Positions 1 to 8,747 of a DNA stretch of 64,000 nucleotides are shown piece by piece; the first letter of the stretch is position 1; every line of letters starts with the position of its first letter. Source of the DNA: Streptomyces sp. ISL-36 (GTDB taxonomy: Bacteria; Actinomycetota; Actinomycetes; Streptomycetales; Streptomycetaceae). The position numbers were made by a program, and so were the translations under genes. The DNA lies in NCBI RefSeq assembly GCF_018614205.1, contig NZ_JAGGOS010000120.1, forward strand, positions 1 through 64,000, written 5' to 3'. A model generated the notes under the pieces. That model searched no databases and was not told the DNA's origin. It saw nothing but the letters and a program-made list of their open reading frames with translations.

Positions 1-1
1 G

Positions 2-49
2 GCCACGGCCTTTCACCGCCTCGCCGCACTTCCCCGCCCGGCCAACTGA
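2..49 (+). CDS. C-terminal tail of a gene cut by the window edge (possible)
   Basis: A short open frame enters from the left edge and ends at TGA 47-49, giving the tail ATAFHRLAALPRPAN. Codon third positions are mostly G or C, as in real genes here. Nothing identifies a family, and the call rests only on codon pattern and on the empty stretch between it and the gene at 207. Confidence 0.25.
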   Translation, partial: ATAFHRLAALPRPAN

Positions 50-206
50 CAGCTACCCATCCTGCCCGCCCACACCCCAAAGGACCCCGGAGAACCCGAC
101 CACCGCGCCGGGCACTCACCGTGCCCACGGACCGACACTGCCTCGAACAGCCACACTCAACCGCCCGGCAACCCCAACCGAAACGGCGAGGCTAACGGAG
201 GCTGTA

Positions 207-599
207 ATGACTGATCACCCGAACATTGCCGTGTTTCAACGGGCCATGGCCGCCTTCGCGGTAGGTGACATGGAGACGCTGGCTGAGGTATTCCACCCCG
301 ACGTGGTGTGGCACAACGCCGGCCACGGCCCGCTGGCGGGCGACTTCCGTGGTCGTGAGGCCACCTTCGCCCTGTTCCAGCGGGAATTTCAGATGTCAGG
401 AGGCACGTACCGTCCGCGACTCCACGATGTGCTCGCCAACGACGAGCACACGGTCGCCCTGCTCCATGCCACGGCCTCGCGTGAAGGCAAGGAGCTCGAC
501 ATGGACTACGCGATCGTCTTCCACATTCGAGACGGCAGGATCATCGAGGCCTGGGGCCTGTGGTCCGATCAGAGGGCATACGACGAGTTCTGGTCGTAG
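207..599 (+). CDS. SnoaL-like / NTF2-fold protein
   Basis: A 130-residue single-domain protein of the nuclear transport factor 2 / SnoaL-like superfamily, the cone-shaped alpha+beta fold used by ketosteroid isomerases and polyketide cyclases. The N-terminal helix (NIAVFQRAMAAFAVGDMETL) followed by AEVFHPDVVWH and the C-terminal FHIRDGRIIEAWGLWSDQRAYDEF are the usual family signature, and the length is normal. The start is supported by GGAGG seven bases upstream. It stands alone, with no neighbour that reveals a substrate. The fold assignment is firm; the reaction is unknown. Confidence 0.85.
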   Translation: MTDHPNIAVFQRAMAAFAVGDMETLAEVFHPDVVWHNAGHGPLAGDFRGREATFALFQREFQMSGGTYRPRLHDVLANDEHTVALLHATASREGKELDMDYAIVFHIRDGRIIEAWGLWSDQRAYDEFWS

Positions 600-734
600 C
601 GCCGGCAAGCTGTCACTCACCGGTGCGGCACCCCAGAAGCTGAGCTGGAACCCCTCCGGGGGTGTCGCTTCGAGGTGAGACCGGGAGTGAGGAAGGCCGG
701 CCTCCCGGGGTGCCGACCTGATGAAACGATGTAG

Positions 735-1349
735 TCAGAGGACGTCGTAGGTCAGGTGCGTCGCGGTCGATGTCGAGATCACGCTCCGCTGCATCAGCGT
801 GCGCGGCGCTCCCCCGGTGAACAGTGGTGTCCCGGCGCCCAGCACGATGGGCGCGAGGTGTAGCGTCAGCGCGTCGAGCAGCCCGGCGTCGAACGCCGAG
901 CGGATCGTGGCGCCGCCGCCCATGAGGATGACGTCGAGGTCCTTGCCACTGTCCGACGACGCCGCCTCGGCTCGCTCGCGCGCGGCGGTGACGGCGTCGG
1001 GCAGACCGGTGGTGACGAACGTCCAATCGAGGTTGGTGGTCCGCACCGACTCTGGTGGCGAGCTCGTCACGACGACGAAGGCGGGCTTGCCGACCTCGCC
1101 GGCGCCGTAGCCGGACGTGTCGTCCCAGCCTTTCGGCCCGTCGACCACATCGAAGAGGTGACGGCCGAGGATGACAGCGCCCGAGCGGGCGGTCCCCTCG
1201 CTCAGGAACCGGCGGTCGTCGGGGTCGTCGGAAAACGCCCAGGTGTGCAGGGCCTCGCCGCCCGTCCCCAGACCGTTGTCCGGGCCGGGGTCGGGCCCGG
1301 TGACGAAGCCGTCGAGGGAGACCGAGATGTCAGCGATGATGCGAGTCAT
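735..1349 (-). CDS. RibD C-terminal / dihydrofolate reductase-like protein
   Basis: A 204-residue protein of the dihydrofolate reductase-like family (RibD C-terminal domain). The opening MTRIIADISVSLDGF, the central GAVILGRHLFD, and the C-terminal GGGATIRSAFDAGLLDAL followed by LAPIVLGAGTPLF are the standard motifs. Family members are NADPH-binding reductases of mostly unknown substrate. The ATG at 1349 is preferred to the ATG 21 bases upstream because homologues begin directly with the MxxIIxDxSVSLDGF strand. A second member lies at 8748 and a third is cut by the right edge. Confidence 0.88.
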   Translation of the reverse strand: MTRIIADISVSLDGFVTGPDPGPDNGLGTGGEALHTWAFSDDPDDRRFLSEGTARSGAVILGRHLFDVVDGPKGWDDTSGYGAGEVGKPAFVVVTSSPPESVRTTNLDWTFVTTGLPDAVTAARERAEAASSDSGKDLDVILMGGGATIRSAFDAGLLDALTLHLAPIVLGAGTPLFTGGAPRTLMQRSVISTSTATHLTYDVL

Positions 1350-1616
1350 ACCAGGGCAGACTCGATTCACCGCCCAAACTCATCGCTCATGCAAGGAACG
1401 TGTGCGGATGCGACCCCGATAGCCGCGTCCGGCGTACCGATCGACCTTCGACTGCGACTTCCTCATCGGACCGCCGGAGCCGACCGGAACGACCCTCCGT
1501 CAGCAACCCTCCCTTCCCCGGGCTGGAGAGCCATTTGTGTGGTCGTGATCAAGAACGTGATCAAGAACATGTCTCGCGCGGCCGCCGCACTCTCCATCGC
1601 CCTGAGCTCGCTCGCC

Positions 1617-1921
1617 GAGGCCTGGACTCCGGCGCCTCCACCGGAACGGCGGCGCGCCGGGAGGCCTACGCCAATGACCAGGACGCCACCACCAGCCTGG
1701 CGGCGGTGACCGCGCGGACGAACCGACAGAAGGCGAACCCCGGGCCCGGCCGCCTGGATGCCGCCGTCCCCGAACTCCACCTGCGCTACCTTTTTTTGCC
1801 GAGTGGACCGCGACCAAGCTCCGCTGCGCCCTGCCCGCCGACCAGGGCGAGATCGACGTCATCAAGGTCTGAGCCGGCGGCCCGGGCGGGCAGCAGGTCG
1901 TCCACTACACGTCGGGGCCGT
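1617..1921 (+). pseudogene. Remnant of an HNH endonuclease family protein (DUF1524/GmrSD C-terminal type)
   Basis: Translating across frames recovers pieces of one protein: LDSGASTGTAARREAYAND, then QDATTSLAAVTARTNRQKA, then (next frame) MPPSPNSTCA, then (third frame) EWTATKLRCALPADQGEIDV. These match the C-terminal half of secreted actinobacterial HNH nucleases, where the segment follows the catalytic DH-VPL-AEAWDSGA. At least two frameshifts and an in-frame stop separate them, and the N-terminal half is missing. Family assignment is from remembered motif order, so moderate. Confidence 0.5.
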
Positions 1922-1928
1922 AACCCCC

Positions 1929-2021
1929 GGCATCAAGCCTCCGGCGCTCGCATCGTGCGCCCGCGCACGCGGGCGCGCCGGGGAGCCGTACGCCGACGAA
2001 GCCTGCGACAGGGACAGGATC
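1929..2021. repeat. Copy A of a roughly 90-bp imperfect repeat flanking the lipase gene
   Basis: This stretch is about 80% identical by eye to 3039-3126 on the other side of the lipase gene, in the same orientation. Shared cores are CCGGCGCTCGCATCGTG, GCGCGCCGGG and CTGCGACAG. The element begins just past the lipase stop codon. Its origin is unknown; it could be a duplicated intergenic element or remnants of a duplicated gene. Confidence 0.55.
1957..1976. terminator. GC-rich hairpin downstream of the lipase gene
   Basis: GCGCCCGCG and CGCGGGCGC form a perfect 9-bp inverted repeat with a 2-nt centre. It lies about 60 bases past the lipase stop codon and probably acts as a U-less actinobacterial terminator. 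It sits inside repeat copy A, while copy B lacks the perfect stem. Confidence 0.45.
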
Positions 2022-2038
2022 CCTGCCGGTGCCGGGGG

Positions 2039-2728
2039 TCAGCTGTTGATCATGTCCCGGGTCTGGGCGTACACCGTCGCGTCGCTGAGCAGCCCGCTGT
2101 GGCTGATGCAGGCGGTCCTGGTGTTGGACGCTCCGGACACAGCCACGGAACTGTCCGGATTGATCACCGTGTCGCACGGCGACCACCAGGTCGCGTACCG
2201 GGATGCCCCGGGGGTTTCGTCGCCCGAGTTGAGGGCGTTCAGGAAGCTGGAGCCGATGCGCATCTCGGTGCAGGACGTGTCGAAGCAGCTGTTGGCGCTG
2301 TCGGTCCCGTGGTTGGGACCGCCCAGCGACACCCAGGCGTCGACTTTTGACGTCCCACCGAGGTTCTTCAGGTAGTAGCGCGAGGACAGTCCCCCCATGG
2401 AGTGGCTGACGATGTCGACCTTGGCGGCGCCCGTGGCGGCGAGCAGACGGTCGACCTCGGTGGCGAGTTGTTGGGCAGTGGTGGCGTTCGACTGCCGCCA
2501 GTCGTACGCCCACTGGTCCAGGTGGGAGGAGGGCCAGCCGTCGGTCCTGAAGCGGTCGGCCATGGTGTTCCAGTTGCTGCTGTCGCCGCTGTAGCCGTGT
2601 ACGAACAGGATCGGGTTGCTGGAGGATTGGAAGTCGGAGAGGGTTGATGCTTGAGCGGGACCCGATGCCTGCAGGGTGAGGAGGGCACTGGCCGCAGCGA
2701 TGGCCGTGGCCACGAGGGATTTCTTCAC
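2039..2728 (-). CDS. Secreted triacylglycerol lipase/esterase, alpha/beta hydrolase
   Basis: A 229-residue secreted hydrolase of the bacterial lipase class 2 / LipA-type family. Residues 1-28 are a Sec signal peptide (MKKS start, hydrophobic core, AxA-type end at AQAS). The oxyanion segment is LFVHGYSGDSSNW (41-53). The nucleophile is Ser110 in VSHSMGG. The acid is probably Asp186 in SPCDTVINP and the base His210 in CISHSGL. Two cysteine pairs (148/153 and 185/207) could form disulphides. It would act outside the cell on ester or lipid substrates. No regulator or foldase gene is adjacent. Confidence 0.92.
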   Translation of the reverse strand: MKKSLVATAIAAASALLTLQASGPAQASTLSDFQSSSNPILFVHGYSGDSSNWNTMADRFRTDGWPSSHLDQWAYDWRQSNATTAQQLATEVDRLLAATGAAKVDIVSHSMGGLSSRYYLKNLGGTSKVDAWVSLGGPNHGTDSANSCFDTSCTEMRIGSSFLNALNSGDETPGASRYATWWSPCDTVINPDSSVAVSGASNTRTACISHSGLLSDATVYAQTRDMINS

Positions 2729-3198
2729 GGGGAGTCTCCGAGGGTGGGTTCGGAAAGTGCTCGGGAGCGCATCAGTGGGCAGGGGGACAGTGCTGGGGGG
2801 GTTCCCGGGTCACGAGATTCCTCTGGGACGTGCGAGGGCATGCCGTGGGGACGGTTCGCCACAGCCGCATGGGAAGGACACCGGTGCCGTTCGAGGGGTG
2901 GCGTGAGCGTACTGGTGGGTAAGGACGAGTCGTCAAGATGCGTGCCGGGTTTTTCTTCTCGGTTCCGGTGTCCGCCTGGCCCTCAGCGCCAATGTGCTGT
3001 TGGTTGCCCGCTTATCGCCTGGGTTCGCCGGGAGCCCGAGGTATCAAGCTCCCGGCGCTCGCATCGTGGCCCGCACACACGGCGCGCCGGGAGGCATACG
3101 TCCACCAAGGCTGCGACAGATACAGGTGAGCCCAGCCCTCGGGATGGACGCTGACGGGGACGATGGACCGCCGGGGTGGAGGTTGAGCGGCCCACAGG
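2729..3198. other. Intergenic stretch without a recognisable gene; holds repeat copy B
   Basis: Apart from the lipase leader and repeat copy B at 3039-3126, no frame here has codon bias or a recognisable motif. The lipase promoter should lie in 2730-2900 on the minus strand, but no convincing -35/-10 pair was found. Confidence 0.5.
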
Positions 3199-4060
3199 TT
3201 GGAGGCGGGGCGTGCGTGTCGCTCCGTCGTGGACAACGAGCCGACGGGCCGTCGGGCACGGCCTCGGCCTGCGGGGGGCCGCCGGCCTCCTGTCGACGGT
3301 GATAGGCCATCAGCTGACGCGGGCAGGCCGCACAGGCTTCAATGGCGCCTGGCCACGCCAATATCCCCGCCCCCGTCAGCCGCCCTGGAGACGATCGCGG
3401 GTAGCGCTGCGCTGGACGCAGTGCTGGCTTGTCTGCGCGCGCGGCGGCCGGTGTTCCACTCCGAGGCCGATCTCCAGCACAGCTTCGCCCTCGCGGTGGG
3501 CGAGGTCGCGCGGAAGGTCAGGTGCCGTCTGGAGGTCCCGGTGCGCGGGAGCGACGCGTCGGAGTACCTGGCCATGCTGTGTATAGGGCCGGCGGGTCGT
3601 ATGGCCGTCGAGTTCAAGTACGTGACCCGGCAGCGGTCGGGCACAGCAGGGACGCCGCCCGAGGAGTACATCTTGCGCGGGCACAACGCGCCGGACGTGG
3701 CGCGTAGGGACTTTCTGCGGGACCGTAGGAAGGCTGGAACGCTTCTGCGACCGTGAGGACCAGAACGGGCTGGCCCTGCTCATCACGAACGAGACGTCCC
3801 TGTGGCTCCCCAGGCAGCGCAGGATGCCCACCAGGGACGAGGAGTTCCGCATCCACGACGGCCGCCACGGCCGCGAGCTGAGCGGCACCTTGCTGTGGGT
3901 CGGCGGCTCCTTCCCGGCCAACACCCGAGTGCTGCGCGGCGCCTACACGCTCGCCTGGCGCCCATACACGCAACTGGATGGCCCAGGAGGCGAGTTCCGC
4001 TGCCTCGCGGTGTTCATCACTCCGAACCCGGTTCAGCCCCCGCCGCCGCACGGGGCGTAA
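3199..4060 (+). pseudogene. Frameshifted nuclease-like conserved hypothetical protein
   Basis: One protein is split over two frames. Frame one gives FHSEADLQHSFALAVGEVA, LEVPVRG, EYLAMLCIGPAGRMAVEFKY and ends at RDFLRDR. Deleting one C near 3723 continues smoothly as RDVGRLERFCDREDQNGLAL through LLWVGGSFPANTRVLRGAYT to the stop at 4058. The order E-(R/L)E-x-hydrophobic-VEFKY resembles a PD-(D/E)XK nuclease core, where EFK would be the E-x-K of the active site. The expected Asp (usually in a YLDML-like strand) reads Ala here. The true start is uncertain because the first 45 residues look non-coding. The nuclease link is inference. Confidence 0.55.
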
Positions 4061-4147
4061 CCAGCAGACTGTCCCGCGCGCCAGCCGGCGTGCGCCTGAC
4101 GAGGCCGGCGATCTTCCCCGGTTGCCGGTCGATCCGGACGCGCTTGA

Positions 4148-5239
4148 TCAGTACAGGCCTGTGGGTCGGGCGTAGCCCGGCACGACGGATGCGTCAGGGG
4201 CTGTCCGATGGGTGGCGAGGCTGGTCGGAAAGGTTCGACCCAGCGGCGGGGGTGGGACGCGAAGGGTGCGGTGCGTGGGTATGGGCGTCGCGACCTCGTT
4301 GCCGTGTGACGAACGCCGACTTGCTGCGGGTGGGTTACGTCTCGGCACTCTCAGTACTGCGCGGCGGGACTCCGCTCGCGTCTCGCGAGCGAGGATCGTC
4401 AGGAAGCAGATCAGGGCGAGAGGGGCGGCGTAGCTGCCTGCTCGCTCGATGACCTCGAATCCCGCGCCGTACGCCCCGCTGGTCACGTACAGCATCTCTG
4501 TCGAGATCTTCCAGGCGCAGATGAAGAGGAGCAGGCCGGTTGTCGGCGCGGCCACCAGTACGAATACGCCGAGCGCGATCTCGAACCAGCCCACGGCCTG
4601 GCTCACGACCTGCGGATCGTCGGCCAGGGAGGTCAGGCCGATCGACCTGTAGTGCTGGGTGAGGATCGGCTTGTCGGCGAAGATTCCGTAAGCACCGTGT
4701 CCGATCAGGAAGGCACCGATGATCAACCGGAAGGCCCGGGCGAACCGCCGCGCCCGCTTCCGCGTCAGACGCGGGACCCCGCGGATCCGCTCGGTCCACT
4801 CCCGCCGGGAGGTCCCAAGGCCGTGGAACAGAAGGAGCGCGAGAGGAATGCCGAAGTTGTAGGAGCGTTCGACGACCTCCCACCACGACTCCCCGCTCAG
4901 CGGGCGCAGCAAGGCGGTGAACAAGCCCCAGAACGCCATGTAGGCGAGTGGGGCCCGCGTGGGGCGCACCAGCACGAGGAGTCCGAGCGTGATGTCGACG
5001 ACCCCGGTCATCGGCATCAGCACCCAGGCTGCCGACGGGGGTATCCCCATCACCGCGTAATAGTTGAGCCAGGCCTCCTTGCCCATGATTCCGAAGGCCC
5101 CGTGCCCGATGAACTCGGCCGCGATCGCGACACGCAGAATCCAGTGGATCTTCCAGGCCGACGGATTGGCTTTGAGCTCCTCCACCCAGCGACCGGTGGT
5201 GGCCGCGGTCCGAGCGGCCCGAATGTGCGATGTGGTCAT
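4148..5239 (-). CDS. DoxX-like integral membrane protein with two tandem domains
   Basis: A 363-residue membrane protein built of two DoxX/SURF4-like four-helix halves. Half one runs about 30-150 with LRVAIAAEFIGHGAFGI; half two runs about 165-290 with FRLIIGAFLIGHGAYGIF. The repeated [IF]IGHGA[FY]GI motif in the first helix of each half shows an internal duplication. A charged loop (TRKRARRFAR) separates the halves. The last 60 residues are low-complexity and may be read-through of a lost stop. It lies 45 bases downstream of the gene at 5285 in the same direction and is probably co-transcribed with it. Function is unknown. Confidence 0.85.
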   Translation of the reverse strand: MTTSHIRAARTAATTGRWVEELKANPSAWKIHWILRVAIAAEFIGHGAFGIMGKEAWLNYYAVMGIPPSAAWVLMPMTGVVDITLGLLVLVRPTRAPLAYMAFWGLFTALLRPLSGESWWEVVERSYNFGIPLALLLFHGLGTSRREWTERIRGVPRLTRKRARRFARAFRLIIGAFLIGHGAYGIFADKPILTQHYRSIGLTSLADDPQVVSQAVGWFEIALGVFVLVAAPTTGLLLFICAWKISTEMLYVTSGAYGAGFEVIERAGSYAAPLALICFLTILARETRAESRRAVLRVPRRNPPAASRRSSHGNEVATPIPTHRTLRVPPPPLGRTFPTSLATHRTAPDASVVPGYARPTGLY

Positions 5240-5284
5240 GATCGATCAGGCTTTCTGAGCTCGTCGCCGATAGAAGAAGTCGAT

Positions 5285-5572
5285 TCAGGTCTCCTCGTCC
5301 GTCTCGAGGATCCGGGTCCGCGGTATCCCGGCGAGTGCCGGCGCGTTGTCTCGTGAGGCCCAGACCCGGGCCTGGAGGAAGCCGAGGAACCGCTCGGCTT
5401 GGTCCGTGGTGTCGAAATCAAGGCCGATGATCACGTACGTCGGGTCGTCCAGCGGGCGCTGGACCCGGTGCCTCCGTACGCCCGCCTCCTTCCGCACGGG
5501 CGCGAATCGGTCGAACGCGCTCTTCCACACGGCGAAGTCGGTGATCTCATGCTCGATGTGCAGGGTGCACAT
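5285..5572 (-). CDS. ABM-like dimeric alpha/beta barrel protein
   Basis: A 95-residue protein resembling the antibiotic biosynthesis monooxygenase / EthD-like dimeric alpha-beta barrel fold. It opens with MCTLHIEHEITDFAVWKSAF, has a central VRRHRVQRPLDDPTYVIIGLDFDT, and ends with a helix AERFLGFLQARVW. The ATG at 5572 has GGAG eight bases upstream; the longer upstream frame lacks one. It is the first gene of a likely two-gene operon with the double-DoxX gene and is divergent from the LuxR gene at 5666. Enzymatic activity is not established. Confidence 0.75.
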   Translation of the reverse strand: MCTLHIEHEITDFAVWKSAFDRFAPVRKEAGVRRHRVQRPLDDPTYVIIGLDFDTTDQAERFLGFLQARVWASRDNAPALAGIPRTRILETDEET

Positions 5573-5623
5573 GACGTCTCCTCGGTCTGGTGCCTCCATG
5601 CTGGACAGCGGTCGGGGGCTCGG

Positions 5624-5640
5624 CACATCCCAGATATGTG
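5624..5640. promoter_or_regulatory. Inverted repeat in the divergent LuxR/ABM intergenic region
   Basis: CACAT-N7-ATGTG, with nested TCCC and GGGA arms, lies 26 bases upstream of the LuxR start and 52 upstream of the ABM start. It is a candidate operator for the LuxR-type regulator. The assignment is positional only. Confidence 0.35.
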
Positions 5641-5665
5641 GGGAATCGCGACATAGGCTCGAACC

Positions 5666-6709
5666 ATGGCGTCCTCTGCCGCGTACGCGCGGTCACACGA
5701 GCGTGTCGTCCGCCTCTGCGAGGCCGGCGGCGACTCCCGTCACCTGCGTCTTCGCCTCCTCGACGAGCTGCGCGCAACCGCAGGGTTCGACGCCTACGCG
5801 TTCCTGCTCACCGACCCGGAGACCTCGGTGGGCTGCGCGCCGGTCGCCGACGTACCGGCCATGCCCGAGCTGCCCCGACTGATCCGGCTCAAGTACCTGA
5901 CCGAGGTGAACCGCTGGACGGCACTGGACGACGTCGCCCTGCTGAGCGAGGAGCAGGGCCCCACGCGCAGCTTGCTCTGGCGCGAGCTGCTGCGCGGCTA
6001 CGGTGTGCGTGACGTCGCCTCGATGGCGTTCAAGGACCGCTTCGGCTGCTGGGGCTTCCTCGACCTGTACCGGTACGACCGGGACTTCACCCGCGCGGAG
6101 GCCTCGTATCTGTCCCGCCTCGCCGAGCCGGTGACCACGGCGTTGCGCCGCAGCCAGGCGGAGACTTTCGTCATACGGCCACCCGACGCGCCGCGCCCAG
6201 GCCCTCTCGTGCTGCTTCTCTCCCGCGACCTGCTGGTACATGGCCAGACCCCGGAGACGCACGCGTACCTTAGCGTGCTGGTGCCGCCCCAGCACGGCCG
6301 CCCGCCGATCCCCGCGAGTGCCTACAACGTCGCCGCGCAGCTACTGGCCGTCGAGGCAGGAGTCGACACGAACCCTCCGCGCGCCCGCGTCCACCTGGCG
6401 GACGGCCTGTGGCTGACGCTGCGCGCCGCCCGGATCGGCGAGGCGGATCCACCCGAACGGCGCGATATCGCCGTCACCATCGAGGAGACTTCGCCGACCG
6501 AGCGGCTCGCCGTGTTCACCAAAGCGTTCGCCCTGAGCGCCCGTGAGGCCGAGCTGCTCAGCCACCTGGCGAAGGGCGGCGACAGCCACGCGGTGGCCCG
6601 TCAGATGTTCCTTTCCGAACACACGGTTCAGGACCACCTCAAGTCGATCTTCGCCAAGACCTCGACGAACAACCGCAGAATTCTGCTCACCCGTGCGCTC
6701 GGAGCCTGA
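5666..6709 (+). CDS. LuxR-family transcriptional regulator
   Basis: A 347-residue regulator. The last 57 residues form a LuxR/GerE winged helix-turn-helix: LSAREAELLSHLAKGGDSHA, then VARQMFLSEHTVQDHLKSIF, with the usual Thr-Val-Gln-Asp-His-Leu recognition helix. Residues 1-170 look GAF-like (LRATAGFDAYAFLLTDPET; FGCWGFLDLYRYDRDFTRAE). This layout is common in actinobacterial LuxR proteins controlling an adjacent enzyme. It is divergent from the ABM/DoxX pair with a 93-bp spacer, so it probably regulates those genes. No ligand can be inferred. Confidence 0.88.
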   Translation: MASSAAYARSHERVVRLCEAGGDSRHLRLRLLDELRATAGFDAYAFLLTDPETSVGCAPVADVPAMPELPRLIRLKYLTEVNRWTALDDVALLSEEQGPTRSLLWRELLRGYGVRDVASMAFKDRFGCWGFLDLYRYDRDFTRAEASYLSRLAEPVTTALRRSQAETFVIRPPDAPRPGPLVLLLSRDLLVHGQTPETHAYLSVLVPPQHGRPPIPASAYNVAAQLLAVEAGVDTNPPRARVHLADGLWLTLRAARIGEADPPERRDIAVTIEETSPTERLAVFTKAFALSAREAELLSHLAKGGDSHAVARQMFLSEHTVQDHLKSIFAKTSTNNRRILLTRALGA

Positions 6710-6850
6710 GCTGCGGCGCAGGTGGATGGGGAGCCGCGGCGGGGTGGACGGGCCGGGCTCGGCGCGTGCCAGGCTGCGGCTCGGTCAGGGCGCCGCTACC
6801 GACTCTCGGCGGCGTCCCTGGCGGTCCGCCTCGTGATCGGATCCTCCTGT

Positions 6851-7145
6851 TCATGTGGCGCGCCACGTGGGGGCGGATTCGGCCGTGAGTCCGCGGGTCA
6901 TGAAGTCGACCGCGAGGTGGATCACGCTCTGGAGCGGTGCGGGTGCGCTCGTCGTCGCGGGCGGGGCGGGCGGCGGTGGTTGACGAGCCGACCGACTCTG
7001 GGTGCGCTCGACGGGCGAGTGGCGGGGCAGGACGGCAAAGCCCCTGGTCTTGGGTCGCCGCGGGCAACGCGGAATGTGCATCTCTCCTGCCGCCGGAACG
7101 TTCGTAGATGTCTTGATGCGTTGCGAGTCGATGACGCACGCACTC
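6851..7145 (-). pseudogene. IS5-family transposase remnant (3' part)
   Basis: On the minus strand, IDSQRIKTSTNVPAAGE (the segment with the first catalytic Asp of IS5-type DDE transposases) is followed after a deletion by GFAVLPRHSPVERT. After a frame change come HRRPPRPRR, then VIHLAVDFMTRGLTAESAPT and a stop. These match the IS5 order IDSQSVKTSTNVP, GFVVLPRRWVVERTFGWL, HRRLxRDYE, MIHLAMTxxMxRRLTGE. The middle third is missing and two frames are used, so it is inactive. No terminal inverted repeats were located. Confidence 0.65.
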
Positions 7146-7375
7146 GGTTCCTCCTCCCGGCCCGCCCTGGACCGAGCACACGTGGCTGGAGGTGCTGTTC
7201 CTCGGCGGCGACGAGAAGCACAACCCCGTCGTTCGACGAGTCGCGCGAGGACGCCGACCGGCCCCTGCTGATGCCGCCGCGCACAGCAGTGAGCGCTAAA
7301 GGTGGAGCTGAGCTCGATCCCGCTCTCCGTCGTACGGTGGCCGTAGGACCACGGGCGACACGTCCAGGCGCAGGC

Positions 7376-7803
7376 TCAGCTGATGTGGAACAACGGTCCC
7401 GTGATCGTGAGACCGAGGTCGTGGCCCGCGTACGAGAAGAAGACGAGCAGAACCGGACTGGCGCCACCCAGACCGAGGTCCTTCATGAACTGCGTCATTT
7501 CCATCTGGCGGGCCTGGGCGTCGCTCTCCTTCCAGAAGGCGTGCATGATCACCGCAGTCGGGATGAGGAACACGGCCAGGAACAGCGCGCCCAGGTCCGC
7601 CCAGAGCCCGAGCGCCACCATCACGCCGCCCGCCAGTTTCAGCAGGCCACTGCCCACCGTGACGCCGGCCGCAGCGGCGGACGGGACGCCGCGGCTGGTG
7701 GCGTAGCCGGTCATGGCCTTGGTGTGGGTCAGGTGATTGAGGGCCGGGAGCCCAGGAATACCAGCGCGAAGAAAATGCGTCCGATGAGCACCAGGACGTC
7801 CAT
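7376..7803 (-). pseudogene. DoxX-family membrane protein with a single frameshift
   Basis: The N-terminus MDVLVLIGRIFFALVFLGS (start 7803) and the rest, NHLTHTKAMTGYATSRGVPS onward to the stop at 7376, are the two parts of a standard DoxX protein, offset by one base near 7748 in a CCCGG run. Joined, they give about 142 residues with four predicted helices, the normal DoxX length. The rest is intact, so this is either a recent lesion or a base-call error. Confidence 0.7.
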
Positions 7804-8042
7804 CGCGACCTCCCGGAAACGATTCGGCCGGTACGGCGCCAGGCCGTACCGGTGCTGCCGAAGAGGCTGCCGGCGAGGTCGTCGTCCAGGAACTGGCGGA
7901 TCTTGTCCGTCAGGGTCCCTGGGTGGCTTCCTCCACCACCACCATGACACAGCAGCCGCTGCGCGCAGCTTCCCACGCGTCAGCGCCCCTCAGCCCTCTT
8001 CTCCCCGCCATGAAGCGGCCGGACGCGTAGTGCGGCAAGGGG

Positions 8043-8430
8043 TCACGATGCTGTGCCCGCCACCAAACCCCTCACGGATGGCGAGGGCGGCAGCGCCCCG
8101 GCACGAGCTGCGGCCCGGTGTTGCAACGCCTCGAACGACAGCCGGCCGTCCTCCGGTCGACACCAGCGACTCGACGTCGAGGACCAAGCCACACGGCAGC
8201 CGCTCCGCGGCCGCCACCAGATCAGGGAACGATCCCGGCTCAGCGATCCGCGCCGGGTCTGCACCAGTACACCGCCGCCCGGCACGGCCGGAGAGAACAT
8301 CAGCGCGCGGTGCCCGTCGAACCTCTGACCCAGGGCGGCGCCACCCGCCGGCACGCCGGGAGCCCGGCACCGACTCCGCAGCCTGCGCCGGCATCGGCTC
8401 CACCGGAGGCCGCACACCCCACTGCCCACT
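8043..8430 (-). pseudogene. Truncated ATP-dependent DNA ligase (nucleotidyltransferase N-terminus)
   Basis: Three minus-strand frames together spell the start of a LigC/LigD-type ATP-dependent ligase: RPPVEPMPAQAAESVPG, then QRFDGHRALMFSPAVPGGGV and LVQTRRGSL, then SFPDLVAAAERLPCGLVLD, then DGRLSFEALQHRAAARAGAL. Motif I should be KFDGHR with the AMP-accepting lysine; here the codon is AGG, giving RFDG. At least three frameshifts occur, and everything after about residue 130 of roughly 350 is missing. It is a true pseudogene. The run of ACTGCCC repeats at 8420-8440 lies at its 5' end. Confidence 0.65.
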
Positions 8431-8747
8431 GCCCACTGCCCGCCTCGCCCGTGTCAGGGATCATCACGGCCTGGTGGAGGACGGACGGCGGGGTGCGATC
8501 GAGTGACCGAGCCGCGCGGCGCTGTGACTCTCAGTGATAGAGGGCCACAGGCAGCGTCACGTGGCCACTGTCTCGTGCCACCGATCGTTGATCACGCGCC
8601 ATTCGAGTGGTCAGGGCCACTTCTGGTTGGCATAGCGATGAGTTTCGGGAGCGTGCTGGGTCTAGGGATGCGACGGTCGCCGAAGCCCACCCAGAAAAGA
8701 TCGCCAGTCTGTACGGACACTCATCAACCGCACTCGAGGAGAACGAC
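8431..8747. other. Intergenic stretch; no gene recognised
   Basis: No frame on either strand shows coding bias or a known motif. It contains the leader of the reductase gene at 8748, with a purine-rich GAGGAG just before the start. Confidence 0.5.

Noticed and set aside
6722..8506. Long plus-strand open frame of almost 600 codons
   Set aside because: It runs antisense through the IS5, DoxX and ligase remnants and has arginine- and proline-rich composition with no motif; it is a product of high GC content.
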